Source: Caballeronia temeraria (lineage in GTDB: Bacteria; Pseudomonadota; Gammaproteobacteria; Burkholderiales; Burkholderiaceae). Taken from it: a stretch of DNA of 64,000 bases. The stretch lies in assembly GCF_001544795.2 (NCBI RefSeq), contig NZ_FCOI02000008.1, positions 1 through 64,000 on the forward strand, read 5' to 3'. The notes under the pieces are model-generated. The model had not been told where the DNA came from and ran no database searches. It saw only the letters and a list, made by a program, of their open reading frames with translations. The position numbers and the translations under genes were made by a program. Positions 16,749-26,444 of the stretch are shown here, piece by piece (position 1 is the stretch's first letter; each line of letters opens with the position of its first letter).

Positions 16749-18395
16749 ATGCCGAACATCATGTTGCATGACGAAGAAGCGCGCGCGGCGCTCGGCCGGG
16801 GCGTGGCCAAGCTCGCGCGAGCAGTGCGCGGGACGCTCGGGCCGAAGGGCATGAACGCGATCATCGACCGGCCCATCGGCTCGCCGATCATCTCGCGCGA
16901 CGGCGTGAGCATCGCAAGCGAGATCGAGCTGGACGATCCGTTCGAGAATATCGGCGCGCAGGTCGTGCGCGAAGTGTCGAAGCAGACCAACGACTTCGCC
17001 GGCGACGGCACGACCACGGCCACCGTGCTCGCCGATGCGCTCGTGCAGCAAGGCCTCGAATGTCTCGCGGATGGCGCGAATCCGGTCGAGCTCGTGCAGG
17101 GTCTCGAAGCGGCGGTGACCGCGACGATCGATGCGCTCAGGCGCGCCGCCACGCCGCTCGCCGGACCGGAGGACGTGCGCGCGGTCGCCGTCGTCGCGGC
17201 CAACGACGAATTCACGGGCGGTCTCGTCGCCGAGGCGCTCGAGCGCGTGGGCGCGGACGGTATCGTCGATGTCGAATACGGCTCGACGGTCGAAACGCGG
17301 CTCGAAGTGGTGGAAGGCATGGCTTTCGACCGCGGCTATCTTTCGCATCACATGGTGACGGACATCGAACGGATGCAGGTCGTCCTCGACAATCCGCTCA
17401 TCCTGATGACGGATCAGCGCCTGCAAAGCCAGGACGACCTGACCGCGATGCTCGCGCTCGCGAACGAGCACAAGCGCCCGCTGCTCATCATCGCGGAAGA
17501 GGTGGCGCCCGCGTGCGTCGTCACGCTGCTCGCCAATCGTGACAACGGCGCGAATGGGGGCTTGGGCGTCGCGGCCATTCATCCGCCCGAGTACGGCCAC
17601 TGGCGGCGCGCGATGCTCGAAGATATCGCCATCGTCACGGGCGGGCGGGTCATCGCGCGCGATCTCGGCGGCAGGCTCGACGCCGTCGACATGCGCGACT
17701 TCGGCAGCGCGCGGCAAGTGCGCATATCGTCGAATCAGACGATCATCACGGCCGGCGGAGGCGATCCCGCTGCTGTCTCGGCACGGCGTCAGCAAGTCGC
17801 GCGGCAGTACGAAATGGCGCCGGAGAACGTCGAGCGCGACAAGTTCGAAGTGCGTCTCGCGAAGCTTTCGGGCGGCACCGCGATGATTCTCGCGGGCGGC
17901 GCCACGCCCGTCGAGCAGAAGCGCCGGCTTCATCTGATCGAAGACTCCATCAACGCGGCGCGCGCGGCGATCGCCGAAGGCGTGGTGCCGGGCGGCGGCA
18001 CGGCGTTGCTGCGGGCATCGGCGGAACTCGACGAGCTGATCGACAAGAGCCGCGGCGCCGCGCAACTGGGCGCCATGCTGCTCAAGCGCGCGCTGGCGAA
18101 GCCGCTGTTCACGATCGCGTCGAATTGCGGACTGGACGGCGCGTCGATCGTCGCGCAGGTCGCGAAGGCGGATCGCGCGACGGGACTCGACGCGCGCACC
18201 GGCGAGATCGCGGATCTGGTCGCGCGCGGCATCATCGATCCGGTGAAGGTGAGCTACAGCGCCGTGCGCAACGCGGCCTCCGTCGCCGCGCTGATCCTCA
18301 CGACGCAGACGCTGATCGCGAAGAAACCCGATATCGTCGATACCACGGCGGGGCCGGCGCTCGGAGCGGGAGCCGAGTTGCTCGGCCGCAAGTGA
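16749..18395 (+). CDS. mimG: GroEL-like chaperonin dedicated to the monooxygenase
   Basis: A 548-residue group I chaperonin. ATPase elements TLGPKGMNAIID and DGTTTATVLADALV are intact, as are the later GGGTALLRA and apical and intermediate domains. The C-terminus ends GAGAELLGRK without the Gly-Gly-Met repeats of housekeeping GroEL. No groES accompanies it. In mycobacteria a chaperonin in this position (MimG) is needed for productive folding of MimA, so a dedicated role is likely. The start at 16749 follows GGAGACAGGAG; longer in-frame starts overlap the upstream gene. Confidence 0.88.
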   Translation: MPNIMLHDEEARAALGRGVAKLARAVRGTLGPKGMNAIIDRPIGSPIISRDGVSIASEIELDDPFENIGAQVVREVSKQTNDFAGDGTTTATVLADALVQQGLECLADGANPVELVQGLEAAVTATIDALRRAATPLAGPEDVRAVAVVAANDEFTGGLVAEALERVGADGIVDVEYGSTVETRLEVVEGMAFDRGYLSHHMVTDIERMQVVLDNPLILMTDQRLQSQDDLTAMLALANEHKRPLLIIAEEVAPACVVTLLANRDNGANGGLGVAAIHPPEYGHWRRAMLEDIAIVTGGRVIARDLGGRLDAVDMRDFGSARQVRISSNQTIITAGGGDPAAVSARRQQVARQYEMAPENVERDKFEVRLAKLSGGTAMILAGGATPVEQKRRLHLIEDSINAARAAIAEGVVPGGGTALLRASAELDELIDKSRGAAQLGAMLLKRALAKPLFTIASNCGLDGASIVAQVAKADRATGLDARTGEIADLVARGIIDPVKVSYSAVRNAASVAALILTTQTLIAKKPDIVDTTAGPALGAGAELLGRK

Positions 18396-18603
18396 CGCGC
18401 GCTGTTGCGTTGCGACAGAAAACGAGGCGCAAACGGGGGCGTTTTCCCCGAGAGGACGAGAGACGCGCGAGGACTATACTCAGCGGACTACGCTGCGCAA
18501 TCGCCGGGCTACATCGGCGAATCCCCATGCAGCACATCCCCGCGAGTCATGCCGAGGTCCGCCCGAGAGCGGACCGCGCTCTCACCTCGCATGGAGGAGA
18601 CAC

Positions 18604-20652
18604 ATGACGAGGCGCCTCATCGGTATGCCGGCTGGTGGCGGTTGCGCGAGCGATCCGTTTGTCGCGGGATGGACGCGGCCCGACGCGGCCATCGCCGATC
18701 ACTCCGACAGCAACACCATGCTCGCCTGGGAGCGTTTTCTCGCGGGCGAGATCAGCACGGCCGCACCGACGGAACTGATCGCATCGTGGAAGCGGAGTCT
18801 GCAATCCGGCGTCAATCCGACATCGGGCGCGGCGCCGTTCGCCGTGCATGGCGATGCGATCAACACGCTGCGCTGGCGGCATCGGGAACTGCTCGCGGCA
18901 TCGGACCGGCTCTTCACGGCCACCGCCGATCTCTTCGCGGATTCGTATTCGATCCTTCTGCTCACCAACGCCGACGGCGTGATCCTCAAGGCAGCCGGCG
19001 ATCTGCGCACACTCGATGCCGGCGAGAAGATTCATTTGATGACGGGCGGCGACTGGCGCGAGGCATCGGCGGGAACGAACGGAATCGGCACGGCGCTCGC
19101 CACGCGTCAGCCGACGTACGTCCACGGCTCCGAGCACTTCTGCGAAGGCATCAAGGCGTGGAGCTGCGCCGCTGCGCCGATCTGCGAGCCGGGAACCGGC
19201 GCGGTGCTCGGCGTGCTGGATATTTCCGGGCCGCCGTCGACGTATCAGATCAACAACCTCACGCTGGCCGTCACCGCCGCGCGGCAAATCGAAATGGTGC
19301 TCGCGGAACAGGTCGCGCGCGAGCACATGCGGCTGCTGGCGTTCTGTTTGCAGCGTTTGTCATCGACGGATGCGGCGGGGCTCATCGCCATCGACCGTCA
19401 CGGCAGGCTCGTGCACACGACGGCGCGTATCGCGTTGCCGGTCAATCCGGGCGAGCGCTTTCCGGGCATGGGCGAGCACTATCCGGTCGAGGACTGGGCG
19501 AATCATCTGCCGCAGGGATTGCGGCCGGAATGGTTCAATCCGGTCGTCGCGGACGGCGAAGCGATCGGCGCGATGCTGATCGTGCCGCAGCCTTCGGGCC
19601 TTTCCAATGCGTCGCGTCTCGCGGGCAGCGCGCGCCGCGTCGGGCCGCAAGTGCAGTCGCGCGGCGAGGCGGACCCGCAACGCAACCGCTTCGATCAGAT
19701 CATCTGCCAGAGTGCGGCGATGCAACGCGCGATCGAGCGCGGACGGCAGCTCGCGCGCCGTCGCGTGCCGGTGCTGATCGAAGGCGAGACGGGCGTCGGC
19801 AAGGAGCTTTTCGCCCGCGCGATTCACGGCGAGGAATCGGACGAAGGCCCGTTCGTCGCCTACAACTGCGGAGCGGCGTCGAAGGAACTGATCGGCGCGG
19901 AACTTTTCGGCCACGTGCGCGGCGCGTACACGGGCGCGACGGCGGAAGGCCGCCCTGGCCGATTCGAGCTGGCGCACGGCGGAACGCTGTGCCTCGACGA
20001 GATCGGCGAATTGCCGCTGGAGCTTCAGCCGGTGCTGCTGCGCGTGCTGGAAGAAGGCGTGCTCTACAGGCTCGGCGATACGCAGGCGCGCCGCGTCGAC
20101 GTGCGCCTGCTCGCGATGACCAACCGCAACTTGCGCGAGGAAGTCGAGTGCGGGCGATTCCGCGCGGATCTCTACTATCGCGTCGGCGTCACGCGGATTC
20201 GCATTCCCGGCCTGCGCGAGCGCGACGGCGACGTCGATCTGCTCATCGATCATTTCAACCGATCGCTCGCGCTGCGGCACGGCGTTCCGATGCGTCAGTT
20301 CCCCGACATCGTGATGGAAGTGCTGCGCGCGTACTCGTGGCCGGGCAATGTCCGCGAGTTGCGCAACGTGGTCGAGAATCTGCTGCTGACGTCGAACGAC
20401 GAGTGCGTCGCGCTGGTCGAGCTGCCCGCCGAAGTGCTCGACGAATCTCCGATGCTGCGTGACAAGGTCATGTCGAACGCGGCGCCGGGCGCGGGCAGTC
20501 TGGAGGAAACGGAGCGCTTCGCGATTGCGCGCGCGCTGCGGCATGCACAGGGCAACATGGCGCAGGCCGCGCGTGCGCTCGGCGTGTCGCGCAGCACGCT
20601 GTATCGGAAGATGGAGCAGTATCGGCTGGCCGTCGACGAGAAGCGGCTCTGA
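18604..20652 (+). CDS. mimR: AcoR/MimR-type sigma54-dependent activator
   Basis: A 682-residue enhancer-binding protein. An N-terminal GAF-type sensor (about 90-240, including [11 protein letters not shown]) senses a ligand. The AAA+ domain has Walker A GETGVGKE (394-401), Walker B LCLDE (462-466) and the L1-loop variant GAYTGA (440-445, Phe to Tyr). The C-terminus has a Fis-type helix-turn-helix ending [32 protein letters not shown] gives a strong ribosome site. Placed after the chaperonin in the same direction, it presumably activates the sigma54 promoter at 7572 in response to substrate or product. Its C-terminus is 9 bases from the convergent TAXI gene. Confidence 0.88.
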   Translation: MTRRLIGMPAGGGCASDPFVAGWTRPDAAIADHSDSNTMLAWERFLAGEISTAAPTELIASWKRSLQSGVNPTSGAAPFAVHGDAINTLRWRHRELLAASDRLFTATADLFADSYSILLLTNADGVILKAAGDLRTLDAGEKIHLMTGGDWREASAGTNGIGTALATRQPTYVHGSEHFCEGIKAWSCAAAPICEPGTGAVLGVLDISGPPSTYQINNLTLAVTAARQIEMVLAEQVAREHMRLLAFCLQRLSSTDAAGLIAIDRHGRLVHTTARIALPVNPGERFPGMGEHYPVEDWANHLPQGLRPEWFNPVVADGEAIGAMLIVPQPSGLSNASRLAGSARRVGPQVQSRGEADPQRNRFDQIICQSAAMQRAIERGRQLARRRVPVLIEGETGVGKELFARAIHGEESDEGPFVAYNCGAASKELIGAELFGHVRGAYTGATAEGRPGRFELAHGGTLCLDEIGELPLELQPVLLRVLEEGVLYRLGDTQARRVDVRLLAMTNRNLREEVECGRFRADLYYRVGVTRIRIPGLRERDGDVDLLIDHFNRSLALRHGVPMRQFPDIVMEVLRAYSWPGNVRELRNVVENLLLTSNDECVALVELPAEVLDESPMLRDKVMSNAAPGAGSLEETERFAIARALRHAQGNMAQAARALGVSRSTLYRKMEQYRLAVDEKRL

Positions 20653-20661
20653 GCGCCGCGC

Positions 20662-22050
20662 TCAGACATCGCTGGCGCGACGCAGCGCTTCGACCTGCGA
20701 GCGCACATAGCTGATGTGCTCGCGCAACGCATAGAACGTGTCGGTATAGGCGAGCGGCATGCGCAGCCGGTTGAGATCCCTTTCGATGTCATCGAGCTTC
20801 GTCATGAACCTGACATGGTTCGGGTCGGACGGGTCGTCGAACACGCTGCGTTCGAGGGCCATCAACTCGCCGTAACGTCGATAGAACCGCGATTTGACGC
20901 GCCACGCGTACAGCGGCGGCACGTAATGCAAGGCCGGTATCAGTATCACGACGATCGGCACGACCAGCACGATCAGACGATCCGCGAGGCTCGCGAGCCA
21001 GAACGGCATCGTCCTGTACACGAAGCTCTTGCCGGACTTGTAGTAGCGCTCGGCGTCCGGGCTCAATGGGAAATCGTGCGCGACGGGCGCGGGATACTCG
21101 CCCGCCTGCTGCAACAGGCTTGCGCCGCCGTGCACTTCGCCGGCCGCTTCGATGAGCAGATCGGAGAGCGCGGGATGCAGCGTGTCGCGCGCGACCAGCT
21201 CGACGGTCGTCTCGATGGTCACCGTGTTTTCGGGCGGCAGGTTGTCGGCGAGATTGAATGCGCCCATCGGCACGTCGAACGTGCTCAGGAACGGAAAGAT
21301 GCGCGTGTAGGCTTTCGCCTGCCTGAAATCGAAGAGATGGATGTCCGCAGTGCCGATCATCGTCTGCATGAGCGCGGGACGCGCCGAATCCGCGCGCAGG
21401 AATGCAACGTCGACCGTGCCCGCGAGCAATGCGTTCACCGCTTCCTCGCCTTCGAGCGGCAGCATCCGCGCGTCGTCGTTCGAGCGGACGCCGTTCTCTC
21501 TCAGCATCGCCAGCACGATCTGCCTTGTGCCGCTGCCTTCGCGGCCGATGGCGAGCCGCTTGCCCGCGAATTGCGAAAGACGCGTGAGTTCCGGTCCGCG
21601 ATAGAACACGAAGATCGGCCAGTTGCTCACGGTGCCGAGCGACATCAGACCGGCGTGCGCCGTATCCGGCGCGAGGACGTTCGAAACCTGCGTGAGTCCG
21701 CTCTGCACGAAACCGAGATCGACGTGACTCGCGGGATCGGCGAGGCGCGTGAGGTTGTCGAGCGTGCCCGACGACGTCAGCACGTCGAGCGTCACGCCGT
21801 TGCGCGCGAGTATCGCCCGGTACTGTTGCGCGGCGATCCAGAAGCGGCTGTGTTCCGGACCGGCGGAGATCGTCAGCGTGCCGGGCGGCGCGGGCCGGAT
21901 GACGCGCACGGTCACCCAGATCAGCAGCACGAGCACGATCATCATCACCCCGACGGCGACGGCCAGATCGAACCACGAGACGCCGTACTCCGCGGCGCGG
22001 CGGAAACCGGGCCGGTCCGGCGCACGTCCGGCAGGATCGCGATTGTTCAT
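20662..22050 (-). CDS. Membrane-anchored TAXI-family (TRAP) solute-binding protein
   Basis: A 462-residue protein. One membrane helix (about 25-50, FDLAVAVGVMMIVLVLLIWV) is followed by a TAXI-type periplasmic ligand domain (TLTISAGPEHSRFWIAAQQY, GREGSGTRQIVLAMLRENGV, AYTRIFPFLSTFD). A second hydrophobic segment (about 370-400) leads to a charged C-terminal tail (KLDDIERDLNRLRMP). The two membrane spans plus tail differ from free periplasmic TRAP receptors, and no TRAP permease gene is adjacent, so transport is not assured. Start at 22050 (MNNRDP); the frame extends to 22107 without support. Confidence 0.78.
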   Translation of the reverse strand: MNNRDPAGRAPDRPGFRRAAEYGVSWFDLAVAVGVMMIVLVLLIWVTVRVIRPAPPGTLTISAGPEHSRFWIAAQQYRAILARNGVTLDVLTSSGTLDNLTRLADPASHVDLGFVQSGLTQVSNVLAPDTAHAGLMSLGTVSNWPIFVFYRGPELTRLSQFAGKRLAIGREGSGTRQIVLAMLRENGVRSNDDARMLPLEGEEAVNALLAGTVDVAFLRADSARPALMQTMIGTADIHLFDFRQAKAYTRIFPFLSTFDVPMGAFNLADNLPPENTVTIETTVELVARDTLHPALSDLLIEAAGEVHGGASLLQQAGEYPAPVAHDFPLSPDAERYYKSGKSFVYRTMPFWLASLADRLIVLVVPIVVILIPALHYVPPLYAWRVKSRFYRRYGELMALERSVFDDPSDPNHVRFMTKLDDIERDLNRLRMPLAYTDTFYALREHISYVRSQVEALRRASDV

Positions 22051-22355
22051 TTTCAAAGCAGACGATTCGATTTCGGGAACCGGCGTTCGCCGTTGACATC
22101 GCTGCAACCTATTCTCGCGCCGATCCGCGTGAAATGAACGCGCTTTGCTCCGTTACCGGCGCAAATAAAAGGTAACGCCTGGTAAGGCTTGCAGCGAAGT
22201 GCGCTTTCATTGGCGATTCGATGCATCGGGCGGTGCCCTATCGTTCGATACCGCGGTTGAGCCCGCCAAACGGAGTGACGGTTCGATGCGACGACGAAAG
22301 CACGCAGGCGAGGCGTCCGATGAACGCGACGATCTATCTGAGAAACAAGCCAGCC
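22051..22355. other. Divergent intergenic region, TAXI gene / LprI-like gene
   Basis: About 305 bases between divergent starts. I see no clear promoter, operator or RNA element. An in-frame ATG at 22320 could give the LprI-like gene a slightly longer product. Confidence 0.35.
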
Positions 22356-23045
22356 ATGAAAACAGGAAAGAAGCTGCACAGCACATCAATCGATTTACGA
22401 CGCTGCGCGCGTCTGGCGGCGTGCGTGTTCTTGACATCGCTCGGCGCCATGACGGCCTCGCATGCCGCGAGCTTTCGTTGTCCGCACAATGCGTCGGCGT
22501 CGGAGCGGATCGTGTGTGCCGACCCGGCGCTTTCATCGCTCGACGATAAGCTCGCTGCCGTCTTTCGCGAAGCGCACGACGCGACGCCCGATGCGAGCGC
22601 ACTCGATGCCGATCGCGTGACGCAGTGGCAATGGCGTCAGCGCAACTGCAAGGACACGGCGTGCGTGACGGACTGGTATACGCGACGGATTTCGGAGCTG
22701 CAGGCGGATGTCGCGCACGGGAAGAAACAGACCGCCGATCACATCAAGACCGGTATCGCCGAACAGAAACTCGCGCCCTCAGCCGAAGCTGCGGTGCTTC
22801 GCATGAAAGGACTAGGCGATGCCGCTTCGAAAGTTTCGGGCGATGTCGAGAAGGCTGCGGCGCCGGTTTCCAAGGACGGTTCGACCAGCGCCGTGCTCGG
22901 GCACGCGGACATCGAACGGCTTCGGACGGTGCCGGCCGCGTCGTTGCTGAAGGCGGCCGCTGCGTCGAATCCGGCGCTGGCTGGAAACGCGTCGGCGCCG
23001 TGCAAGGGCGAATGCGCGAAACGGCAAGTTCGTATCGCCTTCTGA
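22356..23045 (+). CDS. Periplasmic LprI-like (lysozyme-inhibitor-like) domain protein
   Basis: A 229-residue protein with a long signal peptide (positively charged n-region, then RLAACVFLTSLGAMTASHAA). The mature part opens with the LprI/DUF1311 pattern SFRCPHNASASERIVCADPA then LSSLDDKLAAVFREA, and WRQRNCKDTACVTDWYTRRI, giving four conserved-type cysteines. The C-terminal half is low-complexity Ala-rich with two further cysteines at PCKGEC. The domain is associated with periplasmic lysozyme inhibition, but most members are untested. The start at 22356 is chosen by the signal peptide; ribosome site is weak. Confidence 0.75.
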   Translation: MKTGKKLHSTSIDLRRCARLAACVFLTSLGAMTASHAASFRCPHNASASERIVCADPALSSLDDKLAAVFREAHDATPDASALDADRVTQWQWRQRNCKDTACVTDWYTRRISELQADVAHGKKQTADHIKTGIAEQKLAPSAEAAVLRMKGLGDAASKVSGDVEKAAAPVSKDGSTSAVLGHADIERLRTVPAASLLKAAAASNPALAGNASAPCKGECAKRQVRIAF

Positions 23046-23066
23046 GGGCGCAGTTCGATGAGCAAA

Positions 23067-23094
23067 GGGCGACGCGCAACTGGCCGCGTCGCCC
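23067..23094 (+). terminator. Hairpin after the LprI-like gene
   Basis: GGGCGACGCG and CGCGTCGCCC form a perfect 10-bp stem with an 8-base loop, 22 bases after the stop codon. There is no T-run after it, so termination would be weak or Rho-assisted; it may equally stabilise the mRNA end. Confidence 0.45.
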
Positions 23095-23298
23095 GAAGGT
23101 CAGCAGGCCACGTCCGGCTCATGAAGCCGGAGCAGATCGTAGCAACGGCACAGCGCGTTCATGCTGCGGAACAGACAGGGAAGCGGCCCGGGCCTTACCC
23201 ACTATTTCGCGAGACGGGCGGTACGAAAGTGACGGCTGGCGGAAGCGTTCCGTCAGCTTCTGTCATCATGGTGTGGCTCGAGCGAACCCAAGGGTGCC

Positions 23299-24699
23299 AT
23301 GTCACATCTCGAAAAGGAGAACGCGAACGCCGGCGCGAACCATCTCGCGCGCGAAGGCGATATCCGCGGCAACGAACCACACGGAAGCGAGACCGGCGAG
23401 GACTACGACGCATCGGCGGTCGGACGCACCGGCCCGCTGAACGAAGCGGCGCTTCTCGGCCGCAAGACGCCGCCGTGGCCGGATTCCGCGGCGGCCAATC
23501 CCGGTCAGCACGGACACGCCGGCGCGCCAGGCGCAATGCGCGCGCTGGCCGGCCTGCTGCTCGGCCTCGCTTTGCTCGTCGCGGGGAACGGTCTGTTTCA
23601 GACGCTGATTCCGTTGCGGATTCTCCAGTCGGGCTACTCGACTTTCGTCACCGGTCTGATCCAGTCGAGCTATTACGCCGGCTTCATCCTCGGCGCGATG
23701 ATCAACCGCCGGCTCATCGACCGCATCGGGCAGCATCGGACGTTCGTGGCGTTTTCGGCGGCGGCGTCGATTCTCGCGCTGGCTTTCGGCGCGGCGGAGT
23801 CGCCGTGGGTGCTGGGCGGCGTGCGGCTACTGACGGGCATCGCGTTCATGGGCTTGTACACGTCCGTCGAAAGCTGGCTCAACGGCACGGTCGAGAACGA
23901 GAAGCGCGGCCAGGTGTTCGGCATGTACGCGGCCATCAATTATCTCGCGGTGGGCTGCGGCCAGTTCCTGCTGAACGTGGGCGCAGGGTCCGGCGCGCAG
24001 CAGTTCGCGATCAGCGCGGCGCTTTTTGCCGCGGCGGTGCTGCCCGTCACGCTGATGGAAGGCTGGCCGGTGAAGGTCGATGACGCAAACCTGCATCGCG
24101 TGCCCGCGCGCAGTTGGGGAGAAAGCCTGCGCGAAATGATGGTGCTCGCGCCGCTCGGCGTGCCCGGCTGCATTCTCACGGGCTTCATCTACAGCAACTT
24201 CTATGCGTTGATGCCCGTCTATCTGCAACGCTCGGGCTTTTCGACGAAAGAACTCGCGACCTTCATGGGCGTCGCGCTGATCGGCGCGCTCGTGCCGCAG
24301 TTCCCGATGGGCCGCCTCTCCGACCGCATCGACCGGCGGCGTCTCGTGCTATGGACCGCGCTGATCTCGGCGGTGCTGAGCCTCGTGCTGTTCTGCCTGA
24401 ACTTTCGCATCGTCACGTGGTGCGCGACGCTCGCTTACGTCGCGGTGACGTTCACGCAGTACGGGCTCATCGTGTCGCACGTGCAGGATCGCACGGAGTC
24501 GCATCTGCGGGTCGCGGTATCGGCGATGCTGCTCGTGCTCTTTTCGCTCGGCGGCATGACGGGACCGACGCTGGCGTCCGCGCTGATGACGCTCATCGGG
24601 CCGAGCGGGCTCTTTCTGTTCAACGCGTTGTCGTGCGTGCTGCTGGCGCTCAGTGCGCGGCACGCGCTGCGGTTGTCCGCGCGCACGCCGGCGGCTTGA
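23299..24699 (+). CDS. MFS transporter
   Basis: A 466-residue, 12-helix major facilitator. After an unusual polar N-terminal extension of about 78 residues, the membrane part starts MRALAGLLLGLALLVAGNGL. The loop 2-3 region INRRLIDRIGQHR and loop 8-9 MGRLSDRIDRRR correspond to MFS signature A positions. The set FMGLYTSVESWLNG with conserved VESWLN is typical of the YcaD/UMF1-like MFS group. Substrate unknown. AAGGGTGCC precedes the ATG. Stands alone. Confidence 0.85.
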   Translation: MSHLEKENANAGANHLAREGDIRGNEPHGSETGEDYDASAVGRTGPLNEAALLGRKTPPWPDSAAANPGQHGHAGAPGAMRALAGLLLGLALLVAGNGLFQTLIPLRILQSGYSTFVTGLIQSSYYAGFILGAMINRRLIDRIGQHRTFVAFSAAASILALAFGAAESPWVLGGVRLLTGIAFMGLYTSVESWLNGTVENEKRGQVFGMYAAINYLAVGCGQFLLNVGAGSGAQQFAISAALFAAAVLPVTLMEGWPVKVDDANLHRVPARSWGESLREMMVLAPLGVPGCILTGFIYSNFYALMPVYLQRSGFSTKELATFMGVALIGALVPQFPMGRLSDRIDRRRLVLWTALISAVLSLVLFCLNFRIVTWCATLAYVAVTFTQYGLIVSHVQDRTESHLRVAVSAMLLVLFSLGGMTGPTLASALMTLIGPSGLFLFNALSCVLLALSARHALRLSARTPAA

Positions 24700-24756
24700 G
24701 CGCAACGTGGCGGACATACGCGTAGTATTCATCGTTCTTTATCATGGATTGACGCC

Positions 24757-25497
24757 ATGACCTACGAGAAGGCGGAAGTTGCGACGCGCGACGGCATGTG
24801 TCCCGTTCACGTCTTTACCGCCGATGACGGGGCGATTTCTCCGGCCATCGTTTTCTATATGGATGCGGGCGGCATCCGTCCCGCTGAATTGCAGATGGCC
24901 GAGCGCCTCGCGTCGGCCGGCTATGTCGTGCTGTTGCCCGACCTTTTCTATCGATACGGTTCTTACGGGCCGTTCGATCCCGTGGAAGTCTTTAAGGGCG
25001 ATGTGCGGGCGATCCTCGGCCCGCTGATGGCGACCACGGACAACGCAAAGGCCGCCGAAGACACGGGCGCGCTTCTCACGTACCTCGACACGCGCACCGA
25101 TGTGAGCAGCACGCGCATCGGCGCGGTCGGCTTCTGCATGGGCGGCGGCATGGCGATCGCCGCCGCCGGGACGTATCCCGAGCGCTTCGCCGCCGTAGCG
25201 AGCTTTCACGGCGGCAATCTCGCGACCGACGCGCCAACGAGCCCGCATCGATACGCCGCGCAATCGAAGGCCGAGCTGTATATCGCGGCGGCGGAGGGCG
25301 ACGCGAGTTATCCGCCGGAGATGGCGCAGCGTTTCGAACGCACGCTCGATGAAGCGGGTGTGCGGTATCGCGCGCAAACCTATGCCGGCGCCGCGCACGG
25401 CTGGATGAAGCCGGACTTCCCGGTCTACGATCCGGTTGCCGCGGAAGAAGGATGGTCGACGATGATCGCGTTCTTCGATCGGATACTCAAACGCTGA
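24757..25497 (+). CDS. Dienelactone hydrolase family protein
   Basis: A 246-residue alpha/beta hydrolase of the carboxymethylenebutenolidase family. The nucleophile elbow GFCMGG places Cys 127, with Asp 182 (EGDASYP) and His 214 (AAHGW) completing the Cys-Asp-His triad. Cytoplasmic, no signal peptide. In chlorocatechol pathways such enzymes open dienelactone, but no pathway genes are adjacent, so this is probably a general promiscuous paralogue. It follows the MFS gene by 57 bases and may be cotranscribed. Confidence 0.88.
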   Translation: MTYEKAEVATRDGMCPVHVFTADDGAISPAIVFYMDAGGIRPAELQMAERLASAGYVVLLPDLFYRYGSYGPFDPVEVFKGDVRAILGPLMATTDNAKAAEDTGALLTYLDTRTDVSSTRIGAVGFCMGGGMAIAAAGTYPERFAAVASFHGGNLATDAPTSPHRYAAQSKAELYIAAAEGDASYPPEMAQRFERTLDEAGVRYRAQTYAGAAHGWMKPDFPVYDPVAAEEGWSTMIAFFDRILKR

Positions 25498-25623
25498 GCA
25501 TCGGCATCGGCGCACCGGAATCGCCCTATGGCGTAACGCCGACATTGCTTCACCCCGCCATAAACGATACCCTTGATTCGTTCGCGGTCATCGAATGCTG
25601 GTCAACCCGGAGACAACCGTTTC

Positions 25624-26094
25624 GTGAAACGAGCTTGGTTTTTCTCCTGCATCGTCGCCCTGAGCGCGGTTCTCGGCGCGTGCAATAAAGACGGGTCGAA
25701 GGGCGCCGCGCCGGCATCGGGTGCATCCGCGAGTCAGGCGGCGAGTCAGCCCGGGCAGACCGCGAGCGACGCGATCGCTGCATCGGCCGCGCAAGCACAT
25801 GGCGCGCTGACCGCCGTCACCAAGGCGCAATTGCCTGCGGAAGCAGCCGAAACGCTGCGTCTGATCAAAGCGGGCGGCCCTTATCCCTTCGGCGAGGACG
25901 GCGTCCTGTTCCGCAACAGCGCGACGATGCTGCCGGACCATCCGCGCGGCTATTACCACGCCTACACGGTTCGCACGCCCGGTTCGACGGATCGCGGGCA
26001 GCGGCGCATCGTTTGCGGCGGACCGCGCAAGCAGACGCGCGACTGCTACTACACCGACGATTACTACGCCAGCTTCAAGCGCATCACGGAATAA
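25624..26094 (+). CDS. RNase Sa/T1-like lipoprotein lacking two catalytic residues
   Basis: A 156-residue exported protein with lipobox LGAC (Cys 20), an Ala/Ser/Gln-rich tether (25-62), then a microbial guanyl-specific RNase domain (about 66-154). It aligns by eye with RNase Sa through GPYPFGEDGVLFRNSATMLP, YYHAYTVRTPG, RGQRRIVCGG and YYTDDYYASF. The substrate-phosphate arginines remain (R124, R128). The general base Glu is Ala 113 (YYHA for YYHE) and the general acid His is Tyr 147 (DDYY for GDHY). It should be inactive as a T1-type RNase. No barstar gene adjoins. GTG start with GGAG 11 bases upstream. Confidence 0.8.
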   Translation: MKRAWFFSCIVALSAVLGACNKDGSKGAAPASGASASQAASQPGQTASDAIAASAAQAHGALTAVTKAQLPAEAAETLRLIKAGGPYPFGEDGVLFRNSATMLPDHPRGYYHAYTVRTPGSTDRGQRRIVCGGPRKQTRDCYYTDDYYASFKRITE

Positions 26095-26444
26095 CGCGCG
26101 GGCTCGGCCTCACTTGCCCGCGCCGACGATCTTCACATCGAGCACGATCGCGTTCATCTCGAACGCGGCATCCGAGTGTGCGCCACACGAGGCGCGCGGG
26201 GATTCGGGCGCACTCATCGGATCGAGCGTTCTCGATCTCGTCGCCGCGGTCGGCATGCGCTTGCATCCGGCGTCGGCCGCGCCCCAGCGTGGACGTGGGC
26301 GCATCACATCCGGTATTAACTACCGCTCGAATACCGGCCCTCAGGCATAGAGGCCGTCGCGAGCATCAAGAAAGCGGTCACGCCGCCGACATATCGTTCA
26401 TGGATGCCGAGACGCGAGTTTCATCGCGACCGGACGCCGCGACG
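26095..26444. other. Intergenic region between RNase-like gene and dgkA
   Basis: 350 bases between convergent genes. A minus-strand frame (26110-26307) ends with a protein-like tail EMNAIVLDVKIVGAGK, but its upstream part is Arg/Pro-rich and has no ribosome site. It may be the 3' remnant of a decayed gene; I recognise no family. No terminator is evident. Confidence 0.3.

Noticed and set aside
18434..18450. CGGGG...CCCCG hairpin after the chaperonin gene as terminator
   Set aside because: Five-base stem without T-run; too weak to call.
26110..26307. Minus-strand frame ending EMNAIVLDVKIVGAGK
   Set aside because: Tail looks protein-like but the rest does not, and there is no start signal; kept only as a possible decayed gene end.
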